Source: an uncultured Oscillibacter sp. (lineage in GTDB: Bacteria; Bacillota; Clostridia; Oscillospirales; Oscillospiraceae). Taken from it: 64,000 nucleotides of DNA. Of this stretch, positions 14,123 to 21,774 are shown piece by piece. The position numbers and the translations under genes are program-made. The DNA is taken from NCBI GenBank assembly GCA_910587705.1, contig CAJUMX010000006.1, positions 62,001 through 126,000 of the forward strand, in the 5' to 3' direction. Below the pieces are notes generated by a model. That model was not told where the DNA came from and did not search any database. It was given only the letters and a program-made list of their open reading frames with translations. Numbering within the stretch: the stretch's first letter is position 1; the number at the start of each line of letters is the position of its first letter.

Positions 14123-14832
14123 GGGGTAGCTTTACCCGACCCCCTACCCGGCGTTTTACCGCATGGGGCAAATCGCCCCCGAAACCCCAATTGTAAGATT
14201 TGTGAGGCCCCAAAAAGGGGCAGGAAATTCGCAACCCCCTGCCGGAAATTTCCGGCGCCCTAAGACGTGGTGGAAAGAAGGATGAAATTTCATCCACGAG
14301 TGGGCGAATAAATAGCAAGATTTCCGAGGCCCTAAAAAGGGGCTGCAAATTTGCGGCCCCCTGCGTCAAATTTGCCGCGCCCTAAGAGGGGGACGAAATC
14401 TCGTCCTCATTTCCAAAGGGTACGGAAATTTCCGTATCCCATTGCTCAAAAATGAGCAGTGGATGAATAAATCGATAGCAACATTTTCGACACCCTAAAA
14501 AGGGGCGGAGAATTTTCCGCACCTCTGCCACAAGTGGCAGAAAGGGAGGTCAAATTTGACCCTCCCTAATGGGTCCAATTTTGGACCGGCTGAAAAGCGA
14601 GCTCATTTCTGAGCTCGTCAAAACTGAGCCAAGTGAACCCGGACATTTTTGACCGGGTTGTAGCTGCTCCACGGGAAAATGGAGCAGGACGGTCCAAATC
14701 TGGATGGATCGAGTACAGGGTCAATGATATTGACCTCGCTTGATAACTCTGTCAAATGAGCTCAAAATTGAAGTCTGCTCAAAATTAAGTAGACCCCTCC
14801 CCAAAATTGTGGTCTCCTAAAAATTTAGGAGA
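14123..14832. repeat. Array of about twenty consecutive palindromes/hairpins, non-coding
   Basis: About 710 bp without a usable ORF consists of back-to-back inverted repeats, many with the centre AAATTT and different arms. Examples: GCCGGAAATTTCCGGC (14241-14256), GGATGAAATTTCATCC (14280-14295), 14339-14360, GGACGA-AATC-TCGTCC (14391-14406), 14418-14440, TGCTCA-AAAA-TGAGCA (14443-14458), GCGGAGAATTTTCCGC (14505-14520), TCTGCCAC-AA-GTGGCAGA (14524-14541), 14544-14566, GGTCCAATTTTGGACC (14572-14587), CGAGCTCA-TTTC-TGAGCTCG (14598-14617), 14636-14659, 14664-14687, GGTCAAT-GAT-ATTGACC (14719-14735), 14813-14832. Higher-order similarity is visible: GAATAAAT...CCCTAAAAAGGGGC recurs with a period near 158 bp. 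The arms vary but stay complementary, so structure rather than sequence is kept. Confidence 0.85.
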
Positions 14833-14900
14833 TTGCACGCCAAATCCGGCGAGCAAAAAGCCCCAGGCCAGAGGCCCAGGGCGGGAAAGGAGCCGTCCCA

Positions 14901-15164
14901 ATGGAAATCAGATATGCGAAATCCGCCGTAAAGGCGTTGGAGAGCCTGGACAGGCCTACCAAAGCCCGCATACGGGCCGGAATCCACGGGCTGACACAAA
15001 AGCCGCCCCTGGGTGATATCAAGGCTATGCAGGGGTACCATGACGGGCGCTTCCGGCTCCGTGTGGGGAAATATCGAATCGTTTACAGATATGGGATGGA
15101 AAGTCAGCTGGAAATCCTGTATATCATGGATATAGGCAGCCGGGGAGACATCTACAAGAAGTAA
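14901..15164 (+). CDS. RelE/ParE-family toxin
   Basis: 87 residues. MEIRYAKSAVKALESLDRPT and GYHDGRFRLRVGKYRIVYRY, with YIMDIGSRGDIYK at the end, are the RelE/ParE/YafQ-type fold signature; basic residues and a C-terminal Tyr are in the usual places for a ribosome-dependent mRNase. AAAGGAG lies 8 nt before ATG. It precedes its partner antitoxin, the less common order. Confidence 0.85.
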   Translation: MEIRYAKSAVKALESLDRPTKARIRAGIHGLTQKPPLGDIKAMQGYHDGRFRLRVGKYRIVYRYGMESQLEILYIMDIGSRGDIYKK

Positions 15165-15177
15165 GGAGGGCTTAAGT

Positions 15178-15390
15178 ATGGCGCCAATCGCACAGCAAAT
15201 CGCACAGATGGTCAATATCCTGCCGGAAGCGGACCAAGCGCTTGCCCTGGAGCTGGTGAAAAAGCTGGTCCTGGCCTGGGACCCTGATTACACGAAGGCC
15301 ACGCCCGCGGAGCACGCCGCTATGGAGCACGCCGCCCGTGAACTGGAAGCCGGGGAGTACGTGGCCGAAAACGCCATCAATTGGGACTGA
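15178..15390 (+). CDS. Antitoxin partner of the RelE-like toxin
   Basis: 70 residues, acidic, helical (ILPEADQALALELVKKLVLA) with a C-terminal acidic tail, starting 14 nt after the toxin stop behind TAAGGAGGG. No DNA-binding motif stands out, although the N-terminal part could dimerise. Identified mainly by position and size. Confidence 0.7.
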   Translation: MAPIAQQIAQMVNILPEADQALALELVKKLVLAWDPDYTKATPAEHAAMEHAARELEAGEYVAENAINWD

Positions 15391-15394
15391 GCGC

Positions 15395-16600
15395 ATGGCA
15401 AAGGCCAAGAAACGAGCGGACGGGCGTTACTGCGCTCAGATATACCTGGGCCGGGATGAGAACGGGAAGCGGCAGTATAAGAGCGTCTACGCCAAGTCCC
15501 CGGCGGAGCTGAAGGAGAAGGAAACCGCCGTCCGCCTCCAGCTTGGCCGGGGGCTGGACGTTCTTGCCCAGCGGGACAGCTTCGCCGCCTGGGCGGACGA
15601 CTGGCTGCGGCTGAAGGAGCGGGAACGCATTACCAGCCGCCAGATGGACAACTACCGGCGGGCCGTGAAGCTCTGGAAGGAGGAGCTCCAGGGCTACGAA
15701 ATCGGTCAGGTCCGGGCGGACGATATTGAGCGGGTGCTGCTCACTCTGGCGGATCAGGGGCTTTCCCAGCGCACCGTGAACCTGTACCGCTCCGCAATCC
15801 GGCAAATCCTGCGGCGGGCCGTGGGTCGGGTTATCCCCGCCAATCCGGCGGAACAGGTGGAGCTGACGGCGGTGGGCCGCAAGGAGGAGCACCGGCGGGC
15901 ACTGACTGCCGAGGAGCAACAATGGATTTGGGACACGCCTCACCGGGCCCAGAGTGTGGCGGTGATTATGATGCTGTCCGGGCTCCGGCGGGGAGAGCTG
16001 GCGGCGCTGACCTGGGCGGACGTGGACCTGGAGGCCCGGACCATCACTGTCAACAAGGTAATGGAGTACGATTCCAGCGGCGTCCCCAGTCTCCGGCACG
16101 TCACCAAGACCGCCGCCGGTATGCGGACGGTGGATATTCCCCAGCGGCTGGCGGACTACATGGCGGAGCTGCCCCGGGACAATCTGCTGGTGATTCCCAG
16201 CGCCCACGGCGGCGTTATGACGGACTCAGCCTGGAAAAAGCTCTGGGGCTCCTATATGCGGCTTCTGAATGAGAAATACGGGACCCGGACCCCGGCGGAC
16301 CTGGAACGGCAGAGGTCCGGCAAGCCGGGGCCCAAGCGGCTGGACAGGACGATTCCGAACATCACCATGCACTGGCTCCGGCACACCTTCTGCACGCTGC
16401 TGTATCTGGCCGGGGTGGACGTGGTCCAGGCGTGCGCCCAGATGGGACACGCCGACGTAAGCACCACCCTTCGGATTTATACGCACCTGGACGCTATCCA
16501 CAAGCGGAAGTCCGTGGACAAGCTGGACGCCTATTTGTCCGGCCAGCCGGGCGGGAAAGAAATGCCGTGCAAGTCAGATGCAAGTCAAAAAACCGTATAA
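15395..16600 (+). CDS. Tyrosine-recombinase integrase
   Basis: 401 residues. An N-terminal AP2-like arm-binding domain (KKRADGRYCAQIYLGRDENG), a SAM-like core-binding domain (about 60-160), then the catalytic domain with Arg in SGLRRGELAAL (about 196), HWLRHTF (about 326) and GHADVSTTLRIYTH with the nucleophile Tyr near 362. It catalyses site-specific integration at tRNA-Lys. The ribosome-binding site is weak (GGGACTGAG), and the gene starts 4 nt after the antitoxin stop, so translation is probably coupled. Its last codons overlap the arm-type repeats at 16568-16586, and attR follows 27 nt after the stop. Confidence 0.95.
   Translation: MAKAKKRADGRYCAQIYLGRDENGKRQYKSVYAKSPAELKEKETAVRLQLGRGLDVLAQRDSFAAWADDWLRLKERERITSRQMDNYRRAVKLWKEELQGYEIGQVRADDIERVLLTLADQGLSQRTVNLYRSAIRQILRRAVGRVIPANPAEQVELTAVGRKEEHRRALTAEEQQWIWDTPHRAQSVAVIMMLSGLRRGELAALTWADVDLEARTITVNKVMEYDSSGVPSLRHVTKTAAGMRTVDIPQRLADYMAELPRDNLLVIPSAHGGVMTDSAWKKLWGSYMRLLNEKYGTRTPADLERQRSGKPGPKRLDRTIPNITMHWLRHTFCTLLYLAGVDVVQACAQMGHADVSTTLRIYTHLDAIHKRKSVDKLDAYLSGQPGGKEMPCKSDASQKTV
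16568..16586 (+). repeat. Right arm-type repeats TGCAAGTC
   Basis: TGCAAGTC at 16568-16575 and 16579-16586, inside the last codons of the integrase. Same motif and nearly the same spacing as 7860-7879. A further copy lies outside the element at 16784-16791. Confidence 0.55.
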
Positions 16601-16626
16601 CCATTGGTGCCAATGGCTATGTCTGC

Positions 16627-16673
16627 GCCTTTTAAGCAGTGGGTCCGGGGTTCGAATCCCCGCCGGGTCACCA
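16627..16673 (+). repeat. attR core, truncated tRNA-Lys copy
   Basis: 47 bp identical to 7700-7746. The 5' half of the tRNA is missing, so this is not a functional gene but the displaced chromosomal 3' end. Confidence 0.92.
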
Positions 16674-16676
16674 GGT

Positions 16677-16726
16677 AAAATCCCCTGCAATCATTGCACC
16701 GCAATGATTGCAGGGGATTTTGCTTT
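16677..16726 (+). terminator. Original tRNA-Lys terminator
   Basis: A 21-bp perfect stem, 16677-16697 against 16701-16721 with loop ACC, followed by GCTTTTTG. It is the counterpart of the terminator at 7750-7800. Downstream, ACGATGTTTTGAGGCATGCAAGTC resembles the left inner end of the element, hinting at a remnant of an older related insertion. No gene is seen between 16727 and 16906. Confidence 0.85.
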
Positions 16727-16906
16727 TTGTGCACTTCTAAAGGGATACGCTCTCAAATGACCCCAAAACGATGTTTTGAGGCATGCAAGTCCTTACCATC
16801 TGCTTTCTGATTTCGCCGGTACTCTGGGGAATGGCATTGGGCTTATCAAATTTCCGGCACCTTGCGGTTGCATAGCGCTGAATAAACTAGGAATCGAGCC
16901 CTCTAT

Positions 16907-17326
16907 TCAGACCAGTGCCGCCGATACACTGCGCTTAATCTGCGCCAGCAAAAGCACCAGACTAACACCCAGCAGGATATGCCCGATTCCGGCGATACCG
17001 GATATTGCCGCATTTATACCGGAGGAAAGCGTAAGTTCCAGCACCTGCGTTACGCCCCGCACACCAAGCATTACTGCGGTCAGGTTCAGTCCGATCTGAT
17101 AGGAAACCAGCACCCGTCCGGTTTTTGCGCCGGTAAAGAAAAAGCTCTTTTCCAACAGGAGAAGCAGCAGGAAAAAGATCATGCCCAGCAGGAAATAGTG
17201 GGTGTGGACGACAGAGAGCGTGGTTTTGGCGGTAAACCCGTTGAATTTGGTAAATTCCCGGTAAAATACGCCGCCGATTATCCCGAGAACGGCGTACAAA
17301 AGCGCCGCATTTACATAGCGTTTCAT
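16907..17326 (-). CDS. DUF2871 family membrane protein
   Basis: 139 residues with four predicted membrane helices. The N-terminus MKRYVNAALLYAVLGIIGGV followed by FYREFTKFNGF and VVHTHYFLLGM is characteristic of DUF2871. The conserved His pair suggests a heme- or metal-related role, but the function is unknown. The start is set by AAAGGAGGAAC 7 nt before ATG 17326. Between 17327 and 17553 I see no gene. Confidence 0.82.
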   Translation of the reverse strand: MKRYVNAALLYAVLGIIGGVFYREFTKFNGFTAKTTLSVVHTHYFLLGMIFFLLLLLLEKSFFFTGAKTGRVLVSYQIGLNLTAVMLGVRGVTQVLELTLSSGINAAISGIAGIGHILLGVSLVLLLAQIKRSVSAALV

Positions 17327-17553
17327 CGTTGTTCCTCCTTTATTTGTGTCCTTTCCGAACAGAGCCTCCGCCAAGCGATGAAACCCGGCGGGGAACCGTG
17401 TGCCGTGTTCGCTGGTTGACACTGTGTGCTTTCTCAAAAACAGTGCACTGGCGCGTGGTTTCCGAAAGCCTCGCTGTGGTGGAAATTTCTTCGCACGCAT
17501 CGGAAATTCCTTTGTTGGATTCCTAGGCGAAGGGAGGTGGAAGGGGACTTTTT

Positions 17554-17591
17554 AAAATAGAGAGACAGGCGTTTGCCTGTCTCTCTATTTT
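17554..17591. terminator. Terminator after the FrhB-like gene
   Basis: A 17-bp perfect stem (17554-17570 / 17575-17591) with loop GTTT. It begins 10 nt after the FrhB-like stop on the minus strand. Confidence 0.8.
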
Positions 17592-17600
17592 GGATTTCTC

Positions 17601-18719
17601 TTACAGTCCCTGGAACAGCTCCTGGCTGGGGTTCAAATACCCGAGATCGTCCTGCTTTTTCGTGAGCTCCCGGAGGTTCTTGACCGCCGTGCGCTTTTTT
17701 CCAAGGGACGCCTTTTTCAGCTTCTCCAGACCGCCCTCCATAGCGTCCTTGAACTCCAACACGCCCTTCTCCCGGGCCAGGTCCAGGAGCTGCCGGCCCT
17801 TCTCCGAGCGAACAATGATCTGATTCCAGCCCTTGTCCACGTCCCAGCCGTTGGCGCTCCGGGCCCCGCCAATGGAGAGGTCTGCGAACTCCGCCGTCAT
17901 GTCGGCGCAGTAATGGCAGCCGGAGCGGACCAGAGGCGTCACCTCGTCCAGGTTGACGGAGACGGTTTGGCCGTCCTCCCGGAGCTCCAGGGAGTGGTAC
18001 TTGCTGGGGGGGATGTCCACGTGGGAGACCTTGGTCGGATCGGCGTGCTTAAGTGCCAGGTCATTCAGGCCGTCCCAGTCCAGGCCCCAGCCGCAGAAGA
18101 GGCCGAACACCATGCCGATGTTTCCGGCGTGATTGTCGTTTTCCGGCAGGGGATTGGCCTTCATTTTATAGACCGCCAAGGTCTTGCAGGGAGTGCCTAC
18201 CACGCCGATGCTGTGGAACCGGTCCTCTTTCAGCGCCTTGTTCAGCACCGCCAAAGTGGGCGGCACCTGGAAGCTGGAGCCGGAACAGGCCCGGACTTCC
18301 TCCGCCGTAACGGCCAGCACGCCCTCGGGGTTCAAGCCCCCCTGAGAGCGGGTCAGGGCCGCAGCGTCGATGAAGCCCTCCTTTAGGGCCAGTTCCACCA
18401 GGGCGGTCATGCTGCCGCCGTGCTGGGCCTTGGAACGGATGGATTCGTCGGCGGCCCGTGTCAGGTACAGGCCCAGGAAGGGGCCGATCTCCGGGAGGAT
18501 GGTCTCCTCTGGGAAGAACTGCTTCCGCAGGGCGTCCAGGTCCGTGGGCATCCGGGGGCAGAAGCGCTGGCAGCGGCCGTCGGTCCGCTCGCAGTCGAAG
18601 AAGCAGACGGTCCGCCCGTCCACGCTGCCCCAGTAGGGACAAAGGCCCTGACAGGCCCCGCAGCCGGTGCACAGGCCCGGACGGAGGACCTGGGTGTCTA
18701 ACGCAATCGTACTTAACAT
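17601..18719 (-). CDS. FrhB-like Fe-S/flavin oxidoreductase subunit
   Basis: 372 residues. The N-terminus holds a ferredoxin-like Cys cluster, LCTGCGACQGLCPYWG, with further Cys (FFDCERTDGRCQRFCPR), followed by the coenzyme F420 hydrogenase/dehydrogenase beta-subunit fold (GGSMTALVELALKEGFIDAA; GVVGTPCKTLA; SGCHYCADMTAEFADLSIGG). FrhB-type proteins pass electrons between flavin and Fe-S partners; F420 itself need not be used in clostridia. It closes the iorAB operon, so it may link indolepyruvate oxidation to another carrier. AAAGGAGG precedes ATG 18719 by 10 nt. Confidence 0.85.
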   Translation of the reverse strand: MLSTIALDTQVLRPGLCTGCGACQGLCPYWGSVDGRTVCFFDCERTDGRCQRFCPRMPTDLDALRKQFFPEETILPEIGPFLGLYLTRAADESIRSKAQHGGSMTALVELALKEGFIDAAALTRSQGGLNPEGVLAVTAEEVRACSGSSFQVPPTLAVLNKALKEDRFHSIGVVGTPCKTLAVYKMKANPLPENDNHAGNIGMVFGLFCGWGLDWDGLNDLALKHADPTKVSHVDIPPSKYHSLELREDGQTVSVNLDEVTPLVRSGCHYCADMTAEFADLSIGGARSANGWDVDKGWNQIIVRSEKGRQLLDLAREKGVLEFKDAMEGGLEKLKKASLGKKRTAVKNLRELTKKQDDLGYLNPSQELFQGL

Positions 18720-18735
18720 GATTCCCACTCCTCCT

Positions 18736-18993
18736 TTACACCAGCACCTGGGAGAAGCCGAAGAGGTCCAAAACGATCTCCTCCGCGTCCTCCGGCACAT
18801 AATCGGCCAGCGTGTGCTTCATGCCGCACAGGTGCTCCTGATAGAGGCAGCGCCAGCCCGGCTTCTGCTGTTCCACAAAGCGGTTCTCATAGAGCAGCGG
18901 CGTCAGGGCGGAAAAGCGGGTGTCCCGGGGCAGCTCCAGCGTCAGGGGCGCCTTGCCCTGGGGGTGGCGGAACACGACGCGAATGGTCTCCAT
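18736..18993 (-). CDS. Small ubiquitin-fold candidate in the ior operon
   Basis: 85 residues. The alternation IRVVFRHPQGKAPLTLELPRDTRF..LTPLLYENRF..YVPEDAEEIVLDLF resembles a beta-grasp (YukD/ThiS-like) fold. There is no C-terminal Gly-Gly, so sulfur transfer is unlikely. It overlaps the iorB stop (TGATG) and is 16 nt from the FrhB-like gene, so it is a true operon member. Function unknown. Confidence 0.65.
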   Translation of the reverse strand: METIRVVFRHPQGKAPLTLELPRDTRFSALTPLLYENRFVEQQKPGWRCLYQEHLCGMKHTLADYVPEDAEEIVLDLFGFSQVLV

Positions 18994-19616
18994 CACACCG
19001 CGCCCCCTTTCTTCGCGGTCTCCCGGCCCATGGCGAAGGCTTTCCGGTTCAGCTCCAGCACCTTGCCCTTAAACCGCTGGGCCAGAATCTTCTCCAGGTC
19101 CTCCCCGCTCAGCGGGGCGGCGGAGAGCTGGCTGAAAGCCCCCAGCAGCGCGATGTTGGCGGCCCGGGAGTCCCCGGCCTCCATGGCGATGTCCGCCGCC
19201 GGAATGGCCAGGGCCACGCTGGAGAGCTGTTCAATTTCCGCCTGGAGCTCCTCCAGGGGCGGGTAGGTTTGTACCCCCTGGAGGACACCAAGGGGATAGA
19301 CGGGCCGGGGGTCGTAGACGGTCACCGTGTCCGCCCCGGCGTACTTCCGGGCGATGCGGAGGGTCTCCAGGGGCTCGAAGCCGATGATGATATGGGCCTC
19401 TCCGGCGGGGATCAGCACGCTGGGGTCCCACTTCTCGGAGACCCGGACATGGCTCATGACGGAGCCGCCCCGCTGGCTGGCACCGTAGGTCTCCCCCACG
19501 GCCACCCGGCAGCCCCGATCGCACATGGCGGTGCCCAGGGTCTCGGCGGCCAGCACGTTGCCCTGCCCGCCGATGCCGCAGACCACGATGTTCAAGGGAT
19601 CGTATTTCAGCTTCAT
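18993..19616 (-). CDS. iorB: Indolepyruvate:ferredoxin oxidoreductase beta subunit
   Basis: 207 residues with the gamma-domain signature NIVVCGIGGQGNVLAAETLG and GETYGASQRGGSVMSHVRVS. With IorA it oxidatively decarboxylates aryl pyruvates from aromatic amino acids to aryl-CoA, reducing ferredoxin in the cytosol. The start overlaps the iorA stop (ATGA), ensuring coupled synthesis. Normal length for the family. Confidence 0.93.
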   Translation of the reverse strand: MKLKYDPLNIVVCGIGGQGNVLAAETLGTAMCDRGCRVAVGETYGASQRGGSVMSHVRVSEKWDPSVLIPAGEAHIIIGFEPLETLRIARKYAGADTVTVYDPRPVYPLGVLQGVQTYPPLEELQAEIEQLSSVALAIPAADIAMEAGDSRAANIALLGAFSQLSAAPLSGEDLEKILAQRFKGKVLELNRKAFAMGRETAKKGGAV

Positions 19617-21496
19617 GCTTCTTCCCCCCTATCCACTTTGATGGCCCCGGAGGGGCACAGCTTGGCGCACACGCCGCACCCCACGCAGGTGACGGGGTCG
19701 ATGAGCGCCTTGTTCTTCTTGAAGTCCCAGGTGTTGCCGGGACAGCCCCAGACCCGGGAGCAGTACTTGTCGCAGCCGCAGCCGTCTCCGACGCACACGT
19801 CCTGGTCCACATAGACCCGGACGGGCTTCTTGCTCCGCTCCTTGGTCATGAGGGTGGCGCAGGGCTGGCGCATGATGAGGACGTTCATCCCCGGCTGGTC
19901 CAGCATCCGGCGGAGGGTCTTTTCCGCCTCGACCACCTCGAAGGGGTCCGCCACTTCTACGTTACAACCCACGGCGTCTAGAATCTTGGGGATGTCCATG
20001 GGCTTCACCTGGTCCCCCATGGCGGTGAGGCCGGTGCCCGGGTGGGGCTGGAAGCCGGTCATGGCCGTGGCGGAGTTGTCCAGGACAATCAAAAGCATAT
20101 TGGCATTGTGGTAGGTGGCGTTCACCAGACCGGGGAGGATGGTGTGGAAGAAGGTGGAGTCGCCGCACATGGTGACCACCTTCTGGTCCAGGCCGTAGTT
20201 GGTGAGCTGGCCCAGGCCCTCGGCCACGCTGACGCCGGAACCCATGCAGTTGCAGGTCTGCCAGGCGTACTGCCCGGCGGACTGGCCCGCCATGAAATAG
20301 CAGCCGATGTCGCCCACCACCACGCCGGGATGCTTCTCCTGCCGCATGGCCCGTTTCAAAAGGTAGAAGGTGGCCCGGTGGGGACAGCCCGCGCAGAAGC
20401 TCATCTCCCGGACGGGGAGCTCCAGCTCGCCTGTGGCCTTCTTTTCGGGCAGGGCCGCGCCGGTGAGGCGGCAGATGGCGGCGGTAACCACGTCCGGGTC
20501 CAGCTCGCCCACAGCGGGCATGGTATTGTCCCGGCCCAGGAACCGGATGCTTAGGCCCTCCCGGCCCGCCAGGGCCTGGATTGCCCGCTCCAGGAAGGGG
20601 TCTACCTCTTCCAGAATCAGAACCTCCTCCGCGGTGCGGAGATAGGATAATATGTAATTCTCCGGCAGGGGCCAGAGGGTTCCCAGGGCCATAAAACCGG
20701 TCTCCTGGTCTACACCCAGGCGGCGGAGGGCCTCCTGGCCGTAGAGCCGCCCGGTGCCCCCGGCGATGACGAGCTTTTTCGGGGCCTCCGGGCCCTCGTA
20801 GTGGTTGCAGGGGCTGTCCTCAAAAAGGCTCCGGAGCTTTTCCAGCTTCTGGAGGGCGGGGCCGTGCATGTAGGAGACGCAGACCATCCGGTCCCACTCC
20901 TTCACCCGCTCCAGGGGCCGGAGCTTCTCCGGCAGGGGGCCCAGGGTCACGTTGCCCCGGCCGTGACAGACCCGGGTGGTGACCCGAATCAGCACGATCT
21001 GCCCCACCTTCTCGCTGAGGTCGAAGGCGTAGGGGATCATGTCCTTGGCCTCCTGCATGGTGGTGGGCTCCAGCAGGGGGATGCCCGCCGACATGGCCTG
21101 CCAGCGGGAGTCAAATTCATTGGTGGAGGAGTGGGCGCTGGGGTCGTCGCTGGAGACGATCACAAGGCCTCCTTTCACTCCCGCCTGGGCAGCGCAGTGG
21201 AGCGCGTCCGCCACGCACAAAAGGCCGTTCTGCTTCACCACGCACAAAGCCCGCCCGCCCGCCAGGGACGCGCCGGTGCAGGCCTGTAAGGCGCAGACCT
21301 CGTTGGTGGACCACTCCGCGTAAAAGCCCCGCTCCCGGGCAATTTTGCCCAGCATGCCCAAAACCTGGGAGGAGGGGGAGCCGGGGTAGGAGGCGGCGAA
21401 GTGAATTCCGGCCTCCACCGCGCCCCGCACAATGGCCTCGTTGCCCTGCATCAGGCAGATCTGGCCGGGGACGCCTCCCGTCATTGTCCATTCCAT
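19613..21496 (-). CDS. iorA: Indolepyruvate:ferredoxin oxidoreductase alpha subunit
   Basis: 627 residues. The N-terminal pyrimidine domain (GNEAIVRGAVEAGIHFAASY, PGSPSSQV) is followed by the TPP domain (GDSTFFHTILPGLVNATYHN, LLIVLDNSATAMTG) and a C-terminal 2x[4Fe-4S] ferredoxin domain (CVGDGCGCDKYCSRVWGCPG; CVGCGVCAKLCPSGAI). This is the standard IorA layout. First gene of the operon iorA-iorB-small protein-frhB-like, driven by the promoter at 21568-21596. Confidence 0.95.
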   Translation of the reverse strand: MEWTMTGGVPGQICLMQGNEAIVRGAVEAGIHFAASYPGSPSSQVLGMLGKIARERGFYAEWSTNEVCALQACTGASLAGGRALCVVKQNGLLCVADALHCAAQAGVKGGLVIVSSDDPSAHSSTNEFDSRWQAMSAGIPLLEPTTMQEAKDMIPYAFDLSEKVGQIVLIRVTTRVCHGRGNVTLGPLPEKLRPLERVKEWDRMVCVSYMHGPALQKLEKLRSLFEDSPCNHYEGPEAPKKLVIAGGTGRLYGQEALRRLGVDQETGFMALGTLWPLPENYILSYLRTAEEVLILEEVDPFLERAIQALAGREGLSIRFLGRDNTMPAVGELDPDVVTAAICRLTGAALPEKKATGELELPVREMSFCAGCPHRATFYLLKRAMRQEKHPGVVVGDIGCYFMAGQSAGQYAWQTCNCMGSGVSVAEGLGQLTNYGLDQKVVTMCGDSTFFHTILPGLVNATYHNANMLLIVLDNSATAMTGFQPHPGTGLTAMGDQVKPMDIPKILDAVGCNVEVADPFEVVEAEKTLRRMLDQPGMNVLIMRQPCATLMTKERSKKPVRVYVDQDVCVGDGCGCDKYCSRVWGCPGNTWDFKKNKALIDPVTCVGCGVCAKLCPSGAIKVDRGEEA

Positions 21497-21567
21497 GTTG
21501 CTTGTGTCACCCTCTCTTAAAATCGTTGATTCATGCTAACATTTCGCCGTTGGTGATTTCAGCCGTT

Positions 21568-21596
21568 ATTGTAGCACCTTAAATAAAGCAATGCAA
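21568..21596 (-). promoter_or_regulatory. Sigma-A promoter of the ior operon
   Basis: On the minus strand TTGCAT (21596-21591), 17 nt, TACAAT (21573-21568). Leader of about 65 nt to the iorA ATG. Confidence 0.75.
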
Positions 21597-21715
21597 GGGT
21601 GGAAACAGAAAAAGGGGGAGGAGTGTCCCCATTCGGCAATTTTATGTGGAGGCCGGACTCTGTCCCCTACAACCGAACATCCGCAAATGGAGCCCTCTCT
21701 CCAGCGTTGCCTCTC

Positions 21716-21744
21716 TGGACTTTTTCTAAGCCCCGCGCTATAAT
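21716..21744 (+). promoter_or_regulatory. Promoter of the PepSY protein gene
   Basis: TGGACT (21716-21721), 17 nt, perfect TATAAT (21739-21744). It starts transcription about 25 nt before the ATG. Confidence 0.6.
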
Positions 21745-21774
21745 AGCATCATCTCAAAAAGGAGGGTGACCACC

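Larger units (their letters stand above)
7700..16673. mobile_element. Integrated phage-satellite-like element in tRNA-Lys
   Basis: About 9.0 kb between 47-bp direct repeats of the tRNA-Lys 3' end. Right-going genes: HTH repressor, toxin-antitoxin pair, tyrosine integrase next to attR. Left-going early genes: HTH regulator, 27-residue peptide, excisionase-like protein, P4-type primase/helicase, small proteins. Left-going late genes: scaffold-like and major-capsid-like proteins plus three small ORFs. No terminase, portal, head-tail connector, tail, lysis, relaxase or conjugation gene is seen. Size, gene set and tRNA target fit a phage satellite (P4/PICI-like) that brings its own coat protein; a strongly decayed prophage is the main alternative. 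Confidence 0.85.

Noticed and set aside
13758..14369. 203-codon minus-strand frame across the repressor and hairpin array
   Set aside because: It overlaps a clear XRE repressor and half of it is palindrome-derived sequence; no ribosome-binding site.
14123..14832. CRISPR array
   Set aside because: No identical repeats of fixed length, no regular spacers and no cas genes; the units are different palindromes.
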